From contig CAKPFM010000001.1 in the NCBI GenBank assembly GCA_934153945.1, positions 1 to 64,000 on the forward strand: 64,000 nt of DNA, written 5' to 3'. Source of the stretch: an uncultured Bacilli bacterium. GTDB lineage: Bacteria; Bacillota_I; Bacilli_A; RF39; UBA660. A model generated the notes under the pieces. It ran no database searches and had not been told where the DNA came from. It saw only the letters and a program-made list of their open reading frames with translations. Positions 36,631 through 45,127 of this stretch are shown here, piece after piece. Every line of letters starts with the position of its first letter. Within the stretch, counting starts at the first letter, position 1. The position numbers were made by a program, and so were the translations under genes.

Positions 36631-37311
36631 ATGAATTTAGAAAGATTAGAATCACAAATAGGAAAAGAAAATATTGAAAAATTAAAAAAAAGCACGGTTT
36701 TAATAATAGGATTAGGTGGAGTAGGAGGATATGCTTTAGAAAGTATTGTAAGAAGTGGTATCCAAAATCTAATAATAGTAGATGCCGATACAATAGAATC
36801 AAGTAATTTAAATAGACAACTAATATCATTACAATCAAATATTGGCGAAAAGAAAGTTGATGCATTTGAAAAAAGAATATTAGATATAAATCCAAATGCA
36901 AAAATAAAAAAAATAGATCAATATATAACTGAAGAAAATATTAACTTATTATTTGAAGAAAAAATTGATTATTTAATAGATGCATGTGATACTGTACCAA
37001 CAAAAAAATTAATTATTAAACAATGTATTAATAAGAAAATTCCAATGATTAGTTGCATGGGCATGGGTAGAAAATTAGATATATCAAAGATAAAAGTTCA
37101 AGATATTAGAAAAACTTCATATGATCCAATTGCTAAAAAAATAAGAAGAATGATAAATGAAGAACATATAAAAGAAAAAGTAATGGTAGTATCCAGTACA
37201 GAACAACCAGTAACAAATACAAAAAAACATATATCGTCTAATTCATTTGTACCAGCAGTTGCAGGTATTAACTGTGCTAGTTATATAATCCATTTAATAA
37301 TAGGAGGTTAA
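36631..37311 (+). CDS. tcdA: tRNA threonylcarbamoyladenosine dehydratase
   Basis: 226 residues, E1/ThiF-like. TcdA uses ATP to cyclise t6A37 of tRNA to ct6A. The nucleotide-binding loop is GLGGVGGYALESIVRSGI (about 29-46), with VDADTIESSNLNRQL and DACDTVPTKK after it, and KIRRMI, typical of TcdA, near 170. Ribosome site AAGGAG. mutM starts 1 nt after the stop, its ribosome site lying in the last codons. Confidence 0.9.
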   Translation: MNLERLESQIGKENIEKLKKSTVLIIGLGGVGGYALESIVRSGIQNLIIVDADTIESSNLNRQLISLQSNIGEKKVDAFEKRILDINPNAKIKKIDQYITEENINLLFEEKIDYLIDACDTVPTKKLIIKQCINKKIPMISCMGMGRKLDISKIKVQDIRKTSYDPIAKKIRRMINEEHIKEKVMVVSSTEQPVTNTKKHISSNSFVPAVAGINCASYIIHLIIGG

Positions 37312-37312
37312 T

Positions 37313-38134
37313 ATGCCAGAATTGCCAGAAGTTGAAACAGTAAGAAAAACATTACTAAAAAAAATTTTAAATAAAAAAATAACAAAAGTAGAGGTTTTTT
37401 ATCCAAATATAATAGTAGAACCAACACTTGAAAAGTTTAAAAAAGAATTAATTAACCAAACTATAATTGATATAAAAAGAAAAGGTAAATGGTTAATATT
37501 TGAATTAAATGACTACTATTTACTAAGTCATTTACGTATGGAAGGAAAATATAACTTAAAAAAAATCACAGATGGATATGATAAACATGAACATGTAAGT
37601 TTTATTTTTGAAGATGAAACATGTCTAAGATATAAGGATACAAGAAAATTTGGAAGAATGTATCTTTATAAAAAAGATGAAGCATATAATAATAAACCAT
37701 TAAATGAATTAGGTTTAGAACCATGGGATAAAGAATTAAATACTAATTATTTAAAAGAAAAATATAAAAATAAAAAATTGCCGATAAAAACAATTTTATT
37801 AGATCAAGGAATAATAACGGGTATTGGAAATATATATGCTGATGAAATATTATTTTTAAGTAATGTTAATCCATTAAAAAAATGCTGTGAATTAAGTGAT
37901 AAAGAATTAGAACAAATTATTAAAAACACTCAAGAAATATTAAATAAAGCTATAATAGATGGTGGAACTACAATAAGGACTTATGAATCAAGTGAAGGAG
38001 TACATGGTAATTTTCAAGATAATTTATTAGTTCATAATAGAGAAAATGAAAAATGTTCTATTTGTGGATCTAATATAATTAAAATTAAAGTTAATGGTAG
38101 GGGTACATATTATTGTCCTAAATGTCAAAAGTAA
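37313..38134 (+). CDS. mutM: Formamidopyrimidine-DNA glycosylase
   Basis: 273 residues. Removes oxidised purines such as 8-oxoguanine. The N-terminus MPELPEVETVRKTL supplies the catalytic Pro and Glu; the beta-turn Lys is in RKGKWLIFEL. The helix-two-turn-helix includes LLDQGIITGIGNIYADEIL, and the zinc finger CSICGS...CPKC ends the protein. Placed with tcdA in one operon. Confidence 0.96.
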   Translation: MPELPEVETVRKTLLKKILNKKITKVEVFYPNIIVEPTLEKFKKELINQTIIDIKRKGKWLIFELNDYYLLSHLRMEGKYNLKKITDGYDKHEHVSFIFEDETCLRYKDTRKFGRMYLYKKDEAYNNKPLNELGLEPWDKELNTNYLKEKYKNKKLPIKTILLDQGIITGIGNIYADEILFLSNVNPLKKCCELSDKELEQIIKNTQEILNKAIIDGGTTIRTYESSEGVHGNFQDNLLVHNRENEKCSICGSNIIKIKVNGRGTYYCPKCQK

Positions 38135-38155
38135 GTCATTATGACTTACTTTTTT
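38127..38155. terminator. Bidirectional terminator between mutM and the Fem gene
   Basis: A 12-bp stem (38127-38138 with 38142-38153) with A/T runs on both sides overlaps the ends of both converging genes. Confidence 0.85.
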
Positions 38156-39375
38156 AGTATGTTTTTAAAAGCTGAATTTTTAATTAAAAAATATTTTGTA
38201 TTATTACAAACTAATTCAAGATCACCAATATATTCATATACTTTAGAATTGAATCCCAATTTAAAATTATTTAATCCTTCAAATTTATTGTTTTTTTCAA
38301 AAGGATTAGTTATTCCGCCTAAATTAAATTTTTTATAATTTTGAAGAGAATAGTTTTCTATTAATTTCCATATTAGTAAATGTTTGGAATTTAAAGATTT
38401 AAACTTTGTATCATATCCATCCATAAGTAGATAAATTTCATCTTTGTTTTTAATAACTAAAGCAGAAGATGTAACGATACCATCAGGATAATTTTTAAGT
38501 AAAGTAGTTGCTTCAATTAATTGCTTTTTTAGTTGATTATATCTTTTATCAGCTTCTAGTTTTAAATTAATATTTTTAATATTTTTATTAACATTTTCAT
38601 TATAAAAATTTACTATTTTTTCTTGTTTAACAATTTCTGAATTTTTAATTTTAAGATATTCTTTAGTATCTAATTTAGTATAATAAAATTCAATATTTTT
38701 ATTTTTAGAAAAATATTTAAAACAATCTTTAAAGTATTCTAAATCTCTAGGATATTTTTTCTTTGTTTGTAAATATAAATATTCTAAATTATCACCACTA
38801 TATATTTTAATTCCATTTTTAGAAGCACTTCTAATTTTAGTTCTAAACTCTTTATTTATGTCATTAAATAATAAGTAATAAGGTTTATCAATATCTATAA
38901 TAGCTTCAAATCTTGGTTTTAATCCTTCAAAGTAAGAATTATAACCCAAATGTTTGTAACCTAAACTGATTAAATTGTTATAAATGCTATCATAATATTC
39001 ATTCTTTGATAATATATCATGTTTTTTATCGTATATAGATTTAACAATTAATGGGTTAATTCTTATAGTAACAATACCTAATTTAGATAAATATTTTTTA
39101 AGCAAAATGGTAAAAGTTTTAATTAAATTAAAATCAGTATAATCAATCAAAAATCCTCTTGGAGCATAAGCATATTTAATGTTTCTGTTTTTTTTAATTA
39201 AAACTATTCCAGCTCCAATTATATGATTATTATCATCTACTAATCCTAGTATTACAGAATCAAATCCCTGATGATTCATAACAAAACTATATTCAACAGT
39301 TTGATATATTGAACTAGTTTTAAAACTATCTTTAAATGTATTAAAATCTTCATTAGTTAATTGTTTTATCTGCAT
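38146..39375 (-). CDS. FemAB/FemX-like peptidoglycan bridge aminoacyltransferase
   Basis: 409 residues from the ATG complementary to 39373-39375, with GGTGAAATTT upstream. Fem proteins add amino acids from aminoacyl-tRNA to lipid II. Two GNAT-like halves are visible, with YAPRGFLIDY in the first and a helical coiled-coil arm near 255-290, then a second half with YLLMDGYDTKFKSLNSKHLLIWKLIE and FNLGGI. Which amino acid is added cannot be read. Convergent with mutM. Confidence 0.85.
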   Translation of the reverse strand: MQIKQLTNEDFNTFKDSFKTSSIYQTVEYSFVMNHQGFDSVILGLVDDNNHIIGAGIVLIKKNRNIKYAYAPRGFLIDYTDFNLIKTFTILLKKYLSKLGIVTIRINPLIVKSIYDKKHDILSKNEYYDSIYNNLISLGYKHLGYNSYFEGLKPRFEAIIDIDKPYYLLFNDINKEFRTKIRSASKNGIKIYSGDNLEYLYLQTKKKYPRDLEYFKDCFKYFSKNKNIEFYYTKLDTKEYLKIKNSEIVKQEKIVNFYNENVNKNIKNINLKLEADKRYNQLKKQLIEATTLLKNYPDGIVTSSALVIKNKDEIYLLMDGYDTKFKSLNSKHLLIWKLIENYSLQNYKKFNLGGITNPFEKNNKFEGLNNFKLGFNSKVYEYIGDLELVCNNTKYFLIKNSAFKNILKK

Positions 39376-39473
39376 AAATTTCACCAATAAGAGTATAACA
39401 TAAACTAAATAAATAATCAAAAATACTTATTAAATTCTACAAAATATGTTAAAATAAAATAGAGGTAGATAAT

Positions 39474-40745
39474 ATGAATATTATAGATATAATTATAAAG
39501 AAAAAAAATAAAGAAATTTTAACAGAAGATGAAATAAAATATGTTGTAGATAACTATGTTAACGGTGTGATTGCTGATTATCAAATGAGTGCACTACTTA
39601 TGGCTATTACTCTAAATGGAATGAATGATGATGAAGTATATTATTTAACTAAAGCAATGATTGAATCCGGTGATATTATTGATTTAAGTGAAATAAATGG
39701 TATTACAGTAGATAAACATTCAACAGGAGGAGTAGGTGATAAAACTACTATCGCATTAGCTCCAATACTTGCATGTTTAGGATTTAAGGTAGCAAAAATG
39801 AGTGGAAGAGGATTAGGACATACTGGTGGTACTATTGATAAATTAGAATCAATTAAAGGTTATAATGTTAATTTAAGTGAAGAAGAATTTATAGAACAAG
39901 TAAATAAAATAGGAGTAAGTGTTATTAGTCAAACTGCCGAAGTAGCTATAGCTGATAAAAAAATATATGCATTAAGAGATGTAACTGGTTTAGCTGAATC
40001 TATTCCATTAATAGCTAGTAGTATCATGAGCAAAAAAATAGCTAGTTCAGCTTCAATAATTGTAATTGATGTTAAAGTTGGTAATGGTGCTTTAATGAAA
40101 AATAAAGAAGATGCTACTACCTTGGCAAACACTATGATAAAACTAGGAAAGAGATTTAATAGACATGTTGTTTGCGTTTTAACTAATATGGAAGAACCTT
40201 TAGGCTATGCTATAGGAAATGGATTAGAAATTAAAGAATGTATAGATTTATTAAAAGGTAATGGCCCAAAAGATTTGAAAAAATTAATATATACTTTAAC
40301 TGAAATCTATTTAGAAAAAAATAATATAAATAGTGAAGAAGCTAAAAAAATGATTGATGAAAAAATTAATAGTGGTGAAGCATACAATAAATTTGTAGAA
40401 TGGATTGAGTATCAAAACGGTGATATAAATAGTATTGCTTCATCAGATAAAGCAATTTCAATTAAAAGTCCAAAAGATGGTATTATTACTAAAATAGATG
40501 CATATAATTTAGGTAACATAGCAAAAAAAATAGGTGCTGGAAGAACTAAAAAAGATGATGTTATTGATTATTCAGTAGGATTAGTTTTAAATAAAAAAGT
40601 AGGAGATTTAGTATTTGAAAATGAAGAATTAGTAAAAGCATATGTAAATAAAGCTGATATTGATATTAAAGAAATAGTTGATTCTTTTGAAATAAATGAT
40701 ATATTAGCTGATAAGAAAGATTTAATAATTGAAATAATTAAATGA
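39474..40745 (+). CDS. pdp: Pyrimidine-nucleoside phosphorylase
   Basis: 423 residues. Splits thymidine and uridine with phosphate into base and (deoxy)ribose 1-phosphate. Typical motifs: VDKHSTGGVGDKTT (phosphate site), KMSGRGLGHTGGTIDKLES (family signature) and LRDVTGLAESIPLIASSIMSKKIA. It overlaps the next gene by 4 nt. Confidence 0.95.
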   Translation: MNIIDIIIKKKNKEILTEDEIKYVVDNYVNGVIADYQMSALLMAITLNGMNDDEVYYLTKAMIESGDIIDLSEINGITVDKHSTGGVGDKTTIALAPILACLGFKVAKMSGRGLGHTGGTIDKLESIKGYNVNLSEEEFIEQVNKIGVSVISQTAEVAIADKKIYALRDVTGLAESIPLIASSIMSKKIASSASIIVIDVKVGNGALMKNKEDATTLANTMIKLGKRFNRHVVCVLTNMEEPLGYAIGNGLEIKECIDLLKGNGPKDLKKLIYTLTEIYLEKNNINSEEAKKMIDEKINSGEAYNKFVEWIEYQNGDINSIASSDKAISIKSPKDGIITKIDAYNLGNIAKKIGAGRTKKDDVIDYSVGLVLNKKVGDLVFENEELVKAYVNKADIDIKEIVDSFEINDILADKKDLIIEIIK

Positions 40746-41323
40746 CTTTTATATTAGTATTCATTTTTGTAGCAATTGGAATAATATTTTTAGTATTAGA
40801 AAAATTTAAATGGCTAATTCTTACAACTTTATTTATATTTACTATTTATTTAATATCAAGAGCTAAAAAAGAAAAAAATTTATTTAAAAATGTTAAAAAA
40901 GCTACTTTTATAGAACTATGTTTACCAATAATAGAACAAATAGATGGATATAAAAAAATAATATTAAAAGATAATTATATAATTATCTTGTCTGAATATG
41001 GTATATTTATAATATTTACTATAAATAAAATTGGCACTATATCTTATGATGTAAACAATAATTTAGTTTTAACTTATGGAAAAAATAAATTATATCTTCC
41101 AAATCTATTTATTGATCAAGATAATATAGTATCTAAATATGAATTACTTCTTAAAAATAAGATTCAAAAATACATTATTACATCTAATAATTGTGATATT
41201 TTAATTAAAAATATTAATGTTTCAAAATATAAATTATTTCTTAATGAATTTAAAAGAAAATATAGAAATAAAGTAATAAATAAAGAACAAGTTGATGAAA
41301 TTTATCAAATTATTAAAAGTTAA
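40742..41323 (+). CDS. Small membrane protein, possibly NERD-like
   Basis: 193 residues. Two hydrophobic stretches at the start (about 1-40) are followed by a soluble part. IILSEYGIFIIFTINKIGTISYD (about 82-104) has the shape of a NERD (nuclease-related) core, but the catalytic Glu-x-Lys is not convincing. Coupled to pdp by ATGA. Function unknown. Confidence 0.5.
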   Translation: MTFILVFIFVAIGIIFLVLEKFKWLILTTLFIFTIYLISRAKKEKNLFKNVKKATFIELCLPIIEQIDGYKKIILKDNYIIILSEYGIFIIFTINKIGTISYDVNNNLVLTYGKNKLYLPNLFIDQDNIVSKYELLLKNKIQKYIITSNNCDILIKNINVSKYKLFLNEFKRKYRNKVINKEQVDEIYQIIKS

Positions 41324-41344
41324 TGTCAACTTATGTCAAAATGC

Positions 41345-41373
41345 TTGATTTGAAAAAATTAGTATTATAAAAT
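41345..41373 (+). promoter_or_regulatory. rpoZ promoter
   Basis: TTGATT at 41345-41350, 17 nt, TAAAAT at 41368-41373, 22 nt before the rpoZ start. Confidence 0.7.
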
Positions 41374-41394
41374 TAAAATAAGGAGAGTGATTAT

Positions 41395-41595
41395 ATGATA
41401 TATCCTTCAATTGATAAATTATTAGATAAGGTTGGTTCTAAATTTTTATTAGTAAATTTAGTTTCAAAAAGATTAAAAGAAATGGAAAAAGAAAATAATT
41501 ATCAAATGAAAATAAATACTTATGTTTCTAAAAAAAATATAGGAAGAGCATTAGAAGAAGTATCTAAAGATTTAATACATATAAAAGAAGATTAG
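41395..41595 (+). CDS. rpoZ: RNA polymerase omega subunit
   Basis: 66 residues. The conserved core is YPSIDKLLDKVGSKFLLVNLVSKRLKEM with KNIGRALEEVSKDLI at the end, the helices that fold around the beta-prime tail. Its usual neighbour gmk is not present. GGAGAGTG precedes the start and a terminator follows. Confidence 0.9.
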   Translation: MIYPSIDKLLDKVGSKFLLVNLVSKRLKEMEKENNYQMKINTYVSKKNIGRALEEVSKDLIHIKED

Positions 41596-41596
41596 A

Positions 41597-41625
41597 AGTA
41601 CTTGAAAAAAAGTATCTTTTTTTGA
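41597..41625 (+). terminator. rpoZ terminator
   Basis: GTACTT-loop-AAGTAT followed by a T run. Together with about 45 nt downstream it resembles the terminator region at 17359-17425. Confidence 0.7.
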
Positions 41626-41639
41626 TAAGATAAATATGT

Positions 41640-41833
41640 AAATAAAAATAGTAACATAGTTTCATGTAGTGTCAAAAATATAAGTATACTATATGTAAAT
41701 GTGGAGAGAGTAAATTTTTATCAATCTTTTTTTGTTACTCTAAAAATAGAATTAGCATCCGCCCAGTTATAACAATATTAAAATCAATAATTGGATAAAT
41801 AATTAAAAGTTAATCTAAATGATTAGCTTTTTA
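41640..41833 (+). ncRNA. Possible small RNA between rpoZ and recX
   Basis: Gene-free, yet it ends in a good terminator (41805-41833: 11-bp stem with one G-U pair, then T), which implies a transcript. Inside, GAGAGTAA pairs with TTACTCT around a T-rich loop (about 41705-41742), and a rare GC patch (GCATCCGCCCAG, about 41756-41767) stands out. No known RNA family is recognised. It could also be only an unusually long rpoZ trailer. Confidence 0.35.
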
Positions 41834-41844
41834 ATATAAAAGTA

Positions 41845-41873
41845 TTGACGAACATTTGTTTAAATATTATAAT
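41845..41873 (+). promoter_or_regulatory. recX promoter with overlapping LexA-type SOS box
   Basis: TTGACG at 41845-41850, 17 nt, TATAAT at 41868-41873. CGAACATTTGTTTA at 41849-41862 matches the Bacillota LexA site CGAAC-4-GTT(T/C) almost fully and overlaps the -35, so LexA would block polymerase. Confidence 0.78.
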
Positions 41874-41888
41874 TAAATTGGTGATAAT

Positions 41889-42644
41889 ATGGAAATTAAA
41901 AATATAAAAAAATTAAAAAGTGGTAAATATAAAATAGAAATAGATGATACTAAAATAACAACCTATGATGATGTTATTTTAAATAATAATTTATTATATA
42001 AAAAACATATTGATAATAAATTATTAGAAAACATTAATATAGAAACTAGTTATTATGATGTATATAATAAAGTAATAAAATATATATCTATTAAACTTAG
42101 ATCAAAAAAGGAAATACTAGAATATTTAAATAAAAATAAAATAGAAGAAAATGATAAAAATAAAATAATAAAAGATTTAACAAATGCTGGATTACTAAAT
42201 GATGAAAACTTTGCTAAAGCATTTATTTCTGATAAAATATACTTAAGTAACGATGGAAGATTAAAAATAAAAAAAGAATTATTAGAACATAATATTAATG
42301 AAGATATCATAGATAAATATTTGTATTCATATGAAGAAAGCATTTTTGAAGAAAAATTATCAAAATTAATGACAAAAAAAATAAAAACATCTAAATATAA
42401 TGGTTATTTATTAAAGCAAAAACTATTTTATGAATTTAATAATTTAGGATATGAAAATGATATAATTACTAAAGTGTATAATAGTATAGATATTAATAGT
42501 AATATTGATGAATATTTTGAAAAATATTATAATAGTTTATCAAAAAAATATAGTGGTAATGAATTAATTAATAAATTAAAAAACAAACTATATAGTAGGG
42601 GATATTCAATAGAAGAAATAAATGAAAAAATTAACACAATATAA
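41889..42644 (+). CDS. recX: RecX family regulator of RecA
   Basis: 251 residues, three to four three-helix RecX repeats (for example YISIKLRSKKEILEYLNKNKI, LTNAGLLNDENFAKAFISDKI, ISLY-type repeats to the end). RecX binds RecA filaments and limits recombination. The start MEIKNIKKLKSGKYKIEIDD is typical of Bacillota. The SOS box upstream supports damage-inducible expression together with ruvA. Confidence 0.88.
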   Translation: MEIKNIKKLKSGKYKIEIDDTKITTYDDVILNNNLLYKKHIDNKLLENINIETSYYDVYNKVIKYISIKLRSKKEILEYLNKNKIEENDKNKIIKDLTNAGLLNDENFAKAFISDKIYLSNDGRLKIKKELLEHNINEDIIDKYLYSYEESIFEEKLSKLMTKKIKTSKYNGYLLKQKLFYEFNNLGYENDIITKVYNSIDINSNIDEYFEKYYNSLSKKYSGNELINKLKNKLYSRGYSIEEINEKINTI

Positions 42645-42665
42645 AAAGGAGATTATTCTCCTTTT
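42644..42665. terminator. Bidirectional terminator between recX and the foldase gene
   Basis: AAAAGGAGA-TTAT-TCTCCTTTT overlaps the ends of both converging genes. Confidence 0.85.
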
Positions 42666-43897
42666 ATTGCTTTTTCATAGTTATCATTGATAATAGTATC
42701 ATTAATTTCTAAATTGTAAGATTTTCTAATCTTATCCCAAGCAGTAGTATATAATTTACTATCTTCTGATAATTTAGTATTTACAATTTGTTCAACTAAT
42801 TCATTTTTCATTGTTTCAAGTGCTTCTTTATCTGTTTTGCTAATTCTTAAAATTACATGATATCCAAATTTACTTTTAACTGGTTCAGTAGTATAAGCTC
42901 CATCATTTAATTTTGCTGTAGCATTATAAAATTCTTCAACTACATCATCTTTAGTAAAGTTTTCAACTAAACCTTCATTTTCTTTAGAACCTGTATCTTG
43001 TGAATAACTAACAACTAAATCTTTCCAAGCCTCACCATTATTTAATTTATTAATTACTTCTATTGCTTTGTTCTTAGCTTCTTCTTCAGCAGCTGCTTTT
43101 TCTTCATCAGTCATACTGTCAGTTGTATTTGGAATAATTAAAATATGTTTAGCTGTATATGAATCAGATACTTTTTCATCATAATATTTTTGAATTTCTT
43201 CATCAGTTAAATTTTTAGATAAGTAATTAACAACAACTTGTTCTTTTAATAAACTGTTTTTAATTTCATCAACTAAAGCTTGTTCATTTTTATATCCATA
43301 ATTTGTTAAAACTTCATCCCATTTGTATCCCATTGTTTCATATTGGGATTTAATTGAGCTAACTTGTTCTTTAGCTTTTTTAACAACATCATCAGTATTA
43401 GAAATTTCTCTATTAATAATTTCATTATCAATAATGTTAACTAAAGCGTTAGTACCATATTGTTCTTTCATTTTATCAAATAAATCTTCAGCTGTAATAG
43501 TTTTATCATTAATAGAAGCTACAACTTCTTTACCATCACTTAATTTTACTTTGTGTCCATTAACTATTAAAATGATGTTAATAATTAATAAAAGACATAT
43601 AGCACATAAAACAATAAGTGTAGCATTTTGTTTTACTAATTCTATAAAACTAGCTTTTTTAACTTCTTTCTTTTCTGTTACTTTTTCTTCTTTAATTTCA
43701 ATAGGTTTTGTTTCAACTACCTTTTCTTCATTTTTAACAACGTCTTTAACTTCTTTTTTAGCAGTTGATTTTACTGCAGGTTTTTTAGCTGTTTCTTTTT
43801 TTACAGTAGTTTTTGTATTAGTTTTTTTAGTAGTAGTTTTTGTACTACTTTTAGCACTTGTAGCACTTGATTTTTTTGTATTTTTATTTTCTGCCAT
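42653..43897 (-). CDS. prsA: PrsA-like foldase (parvulin-type peptidyl-prolyl isomerase), membrane-anchored
   Basis: 414 residues from the ATG complementary to 43895-43897, which has AGGAGG 7 nt upstream. Helps exported proteins fold outside the membrane. Unlike normal PrsA it is not a lipoprotein: the N-terminus (1-85) is a cytoplasmic tail of Lys, Thr, Ala and Val repeats similar to histone H1-like tails. One membrane helix follows (about 93-113). Outside are the SurA-like helices and the parvulin domain (TAKHILIIPNTTDS to KSKFGYHVILRI). Confidence 0.85.
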   Translation of the reverse strand: MAENKNTKKSSATSAKSSTKTTTKKTNTKTTVKKETAKKPAVKSTAKKEVKDVVKNEEKVVETKPIEIKEEKVTEKKEVKKASFIELVKQNATLIVLCAICLLLIINIILIVNGHKVKLSDGKEVVASINDKTITAEDLFDKMKEQYGTNALVNIIDNEIINREISNTDDVVKKAKEQVSSIKSQYETMGYKWDEVLTNYGYKNEQALVDEIKNSLLKEQVVVNYLSKNLTDEEIQKYYDEKVSDSYTAKHILIIPNTTDSMTDEEKAAAEEEAKNKAIEVINKLNNGEAWKDLVVSYSQDTGSKENEGLVENFTKDDVVEEFYNATAKLNDGAYTTEPVKSKFGYHVILRISKTDKEALETMKNELVEQIVNTKLSEDSKLYTTAWDKIRKSYNLEINDTIINDNYEKAIKGE

Positions 43898-44049
43898 TTC
43901 ATATCCTCCTTTTACAAACAACATTGTACCAAAAAATAACAGGAAATACAACTTTTTCTTATATTTTTTAATAAACTTAGTCATAATGAAGCACCAAAAT
44001 TAATAATTGCCATACAATATATCGAAAGATAAAAAAAGGAGGAATGTTT

Positions 44050-44133
44050 ATGTGTAATACTGGAGTATCTGGAGCAGCTATCGTTTTAGTTTTATTTATT
44101 CTTTTAATTATCATATTAGGAGCTTATATTTAA
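44050..44133 (+). CDS. Tiny YjcZ-like membrane peptide
   Basis: 27 residues: a short polar start (MCNTGVSG) and one membrane helix ending LGAYI. It matches the YjcZ/Tiny_TM pattern of sporulation peptides in Bacillus. AAAGGAGGAATG precedes the start by a good distance. It pairs with a second tiny gene 12 nt downstream and lies upstream of spoIIGA-sigE. Confidence 0.72.
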   Translation: MCNTGVSGAAIVLVLFILLIIILGAYI

Positions 44134-44145
44134 GGAGGTGTAAAT

Positions 44146-44277
44146 ATGGCATGTTCAAATTCATGTAATAATGGAGCAACTACTAGTTGCAATACTAATA
44201 ATGGTTCTTCTTATGTATGTATTATTGTATTATATATCTTATTAGCAATCATTATTGGTTCTTTTATAGCATACTAA
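44146..44277 (+). CDS. Second tiny membrane peptide, Cys/Asn-rich start
   Basis: 43 residues: a Cys-, Ser-, Asn-rich head (MACSNSCNNGATTSCNTNNG, three Cys), another Cys, then one membrane helix ending GSFIAY. The ribosome site AAGGAGGTG overlaps the stop codon of the first tiny gene, so both are made together. Related in design to YjcZ peptides. Role unknown. Confidence 0.7.
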   Translation: MACSNSCNNGATTSCNTNNGSSYVCIIVLYILLAIIIGSFIAY

Positions 44278-44304
44278 TACCTCAAAAAAATTAAAAACAA
44301 ATAT

Positions 44305-44332
44305 AAAACGACATATTTAATTATGTTGTTTT
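44305..44332 (+). terminator. Rho-independent terminator after the tiny peptides
   Basis: An 11-bp stem (44305-44315 with 44322-44332, one G-U pair) ends in T. TATACTTAAAAT follows and may start spoIIGA. Confidence 0.8.
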
Positions 44333-44355
44333 ATTATACTTAAAATGGTGGTTAT

Positions 44356-45126
44356 ATGAAAGTATATATTGATTTAGTTTTGTTGCTTAATTTTGGCTTT
44401 GATTTTATTTTATTGTTTGCTACATCATATCTATTAAAAAGAAATACTAAATTAATAAAAATATTATTAGGTTCTTTATTTGGTAGTTTAAGTACTTTAT
44501 TATTATTTTTAAATATTAATACATTTACTTTATTTATTGTAAAAATAATGATAAGCATTTTTATGATATTAATAACATTCTCATTTAAAAATATAAAAAC
44601 TTTTATAAAAAATATAATACACTTATATTTAAATAGTATTATGCTAGGAGGATTTTTATACCTATTAAATATAGAATTTTCATATAAACATAGTGGTTTA
44701 ATTTTCTATCATAATGGATTAAGCATTAATTTTATTATTCTAATAATATCATCACCAATAATAATATATTTGTATGTTAAACAAATAAAAGAATTAAAAA
44801 CAACCCAAAATAACTACCATAAAATAGATATATTTTTAAAGAATGAATATCATTTAAATGCTTATTTAGATAGCGGTAATAAAACAAAATCTATTTACTT
44901 TAATAAAGGTATAAATATTATAAACAAAGATATTATAAAAGAAAACTTAAACTATTTTTATGAACCAATAACTACTATAAATGGAACTAGTATGATTAAA
45001 TGTTTTAAAGTTAAAAAAATTTTAATAGATAATGTAGAATTAAAAGATGTTATATTTGGAGTAAGTAATGAATATTTTAAAATAGATGTAGATGTAATAT
45101 TAAATAATAAGATATGGGAGGAATAA
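44356..45126 (+). CDS. spoIIGA: Sigma-E processing peptidase SpoIIGA
   Basis: 256 residues. Five membrane helices (1-140) are followed by an aspartic protease domain with YLDSGNKTKSIYF (about 172-184), whose Asp is catalytic. SpoIIGA removes the pro-sequence of SigE in the mother cell at the start of sporulation. sigE follows by 1 nt, the standard order. Confidence 0.9.
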   Translation: MKVYIDLVLLLNFGFDFILLFATSYLLKRNTKLIKILLGSLFGSLSTLLLFLNINTFTLFIVKIMISIFMILITFSFKNIKTFIKNIIHLYLNSIMLGGFLYLLNIEFSYKHSGLIFYHNGLSINFIILIISSPIIIYLYVKQIKELKTTQNNYHKIDIFLKNEYHLNAYLDSGNKTKSIYFNKGINIINKDIIKENLNYFYEPITTINGTSMIKCFKVKKILIDNVELKDVIFGVSNEYFKIDVDVILNNKIWEE

Positions 45127-45127
45127 T

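Noticed and set aside
43323..44003. Long plus-strand frame opposite the foldase gene
   Set aside because: It is the antisense shadow of the Lys-rich foldase gene and has no ribosome site.
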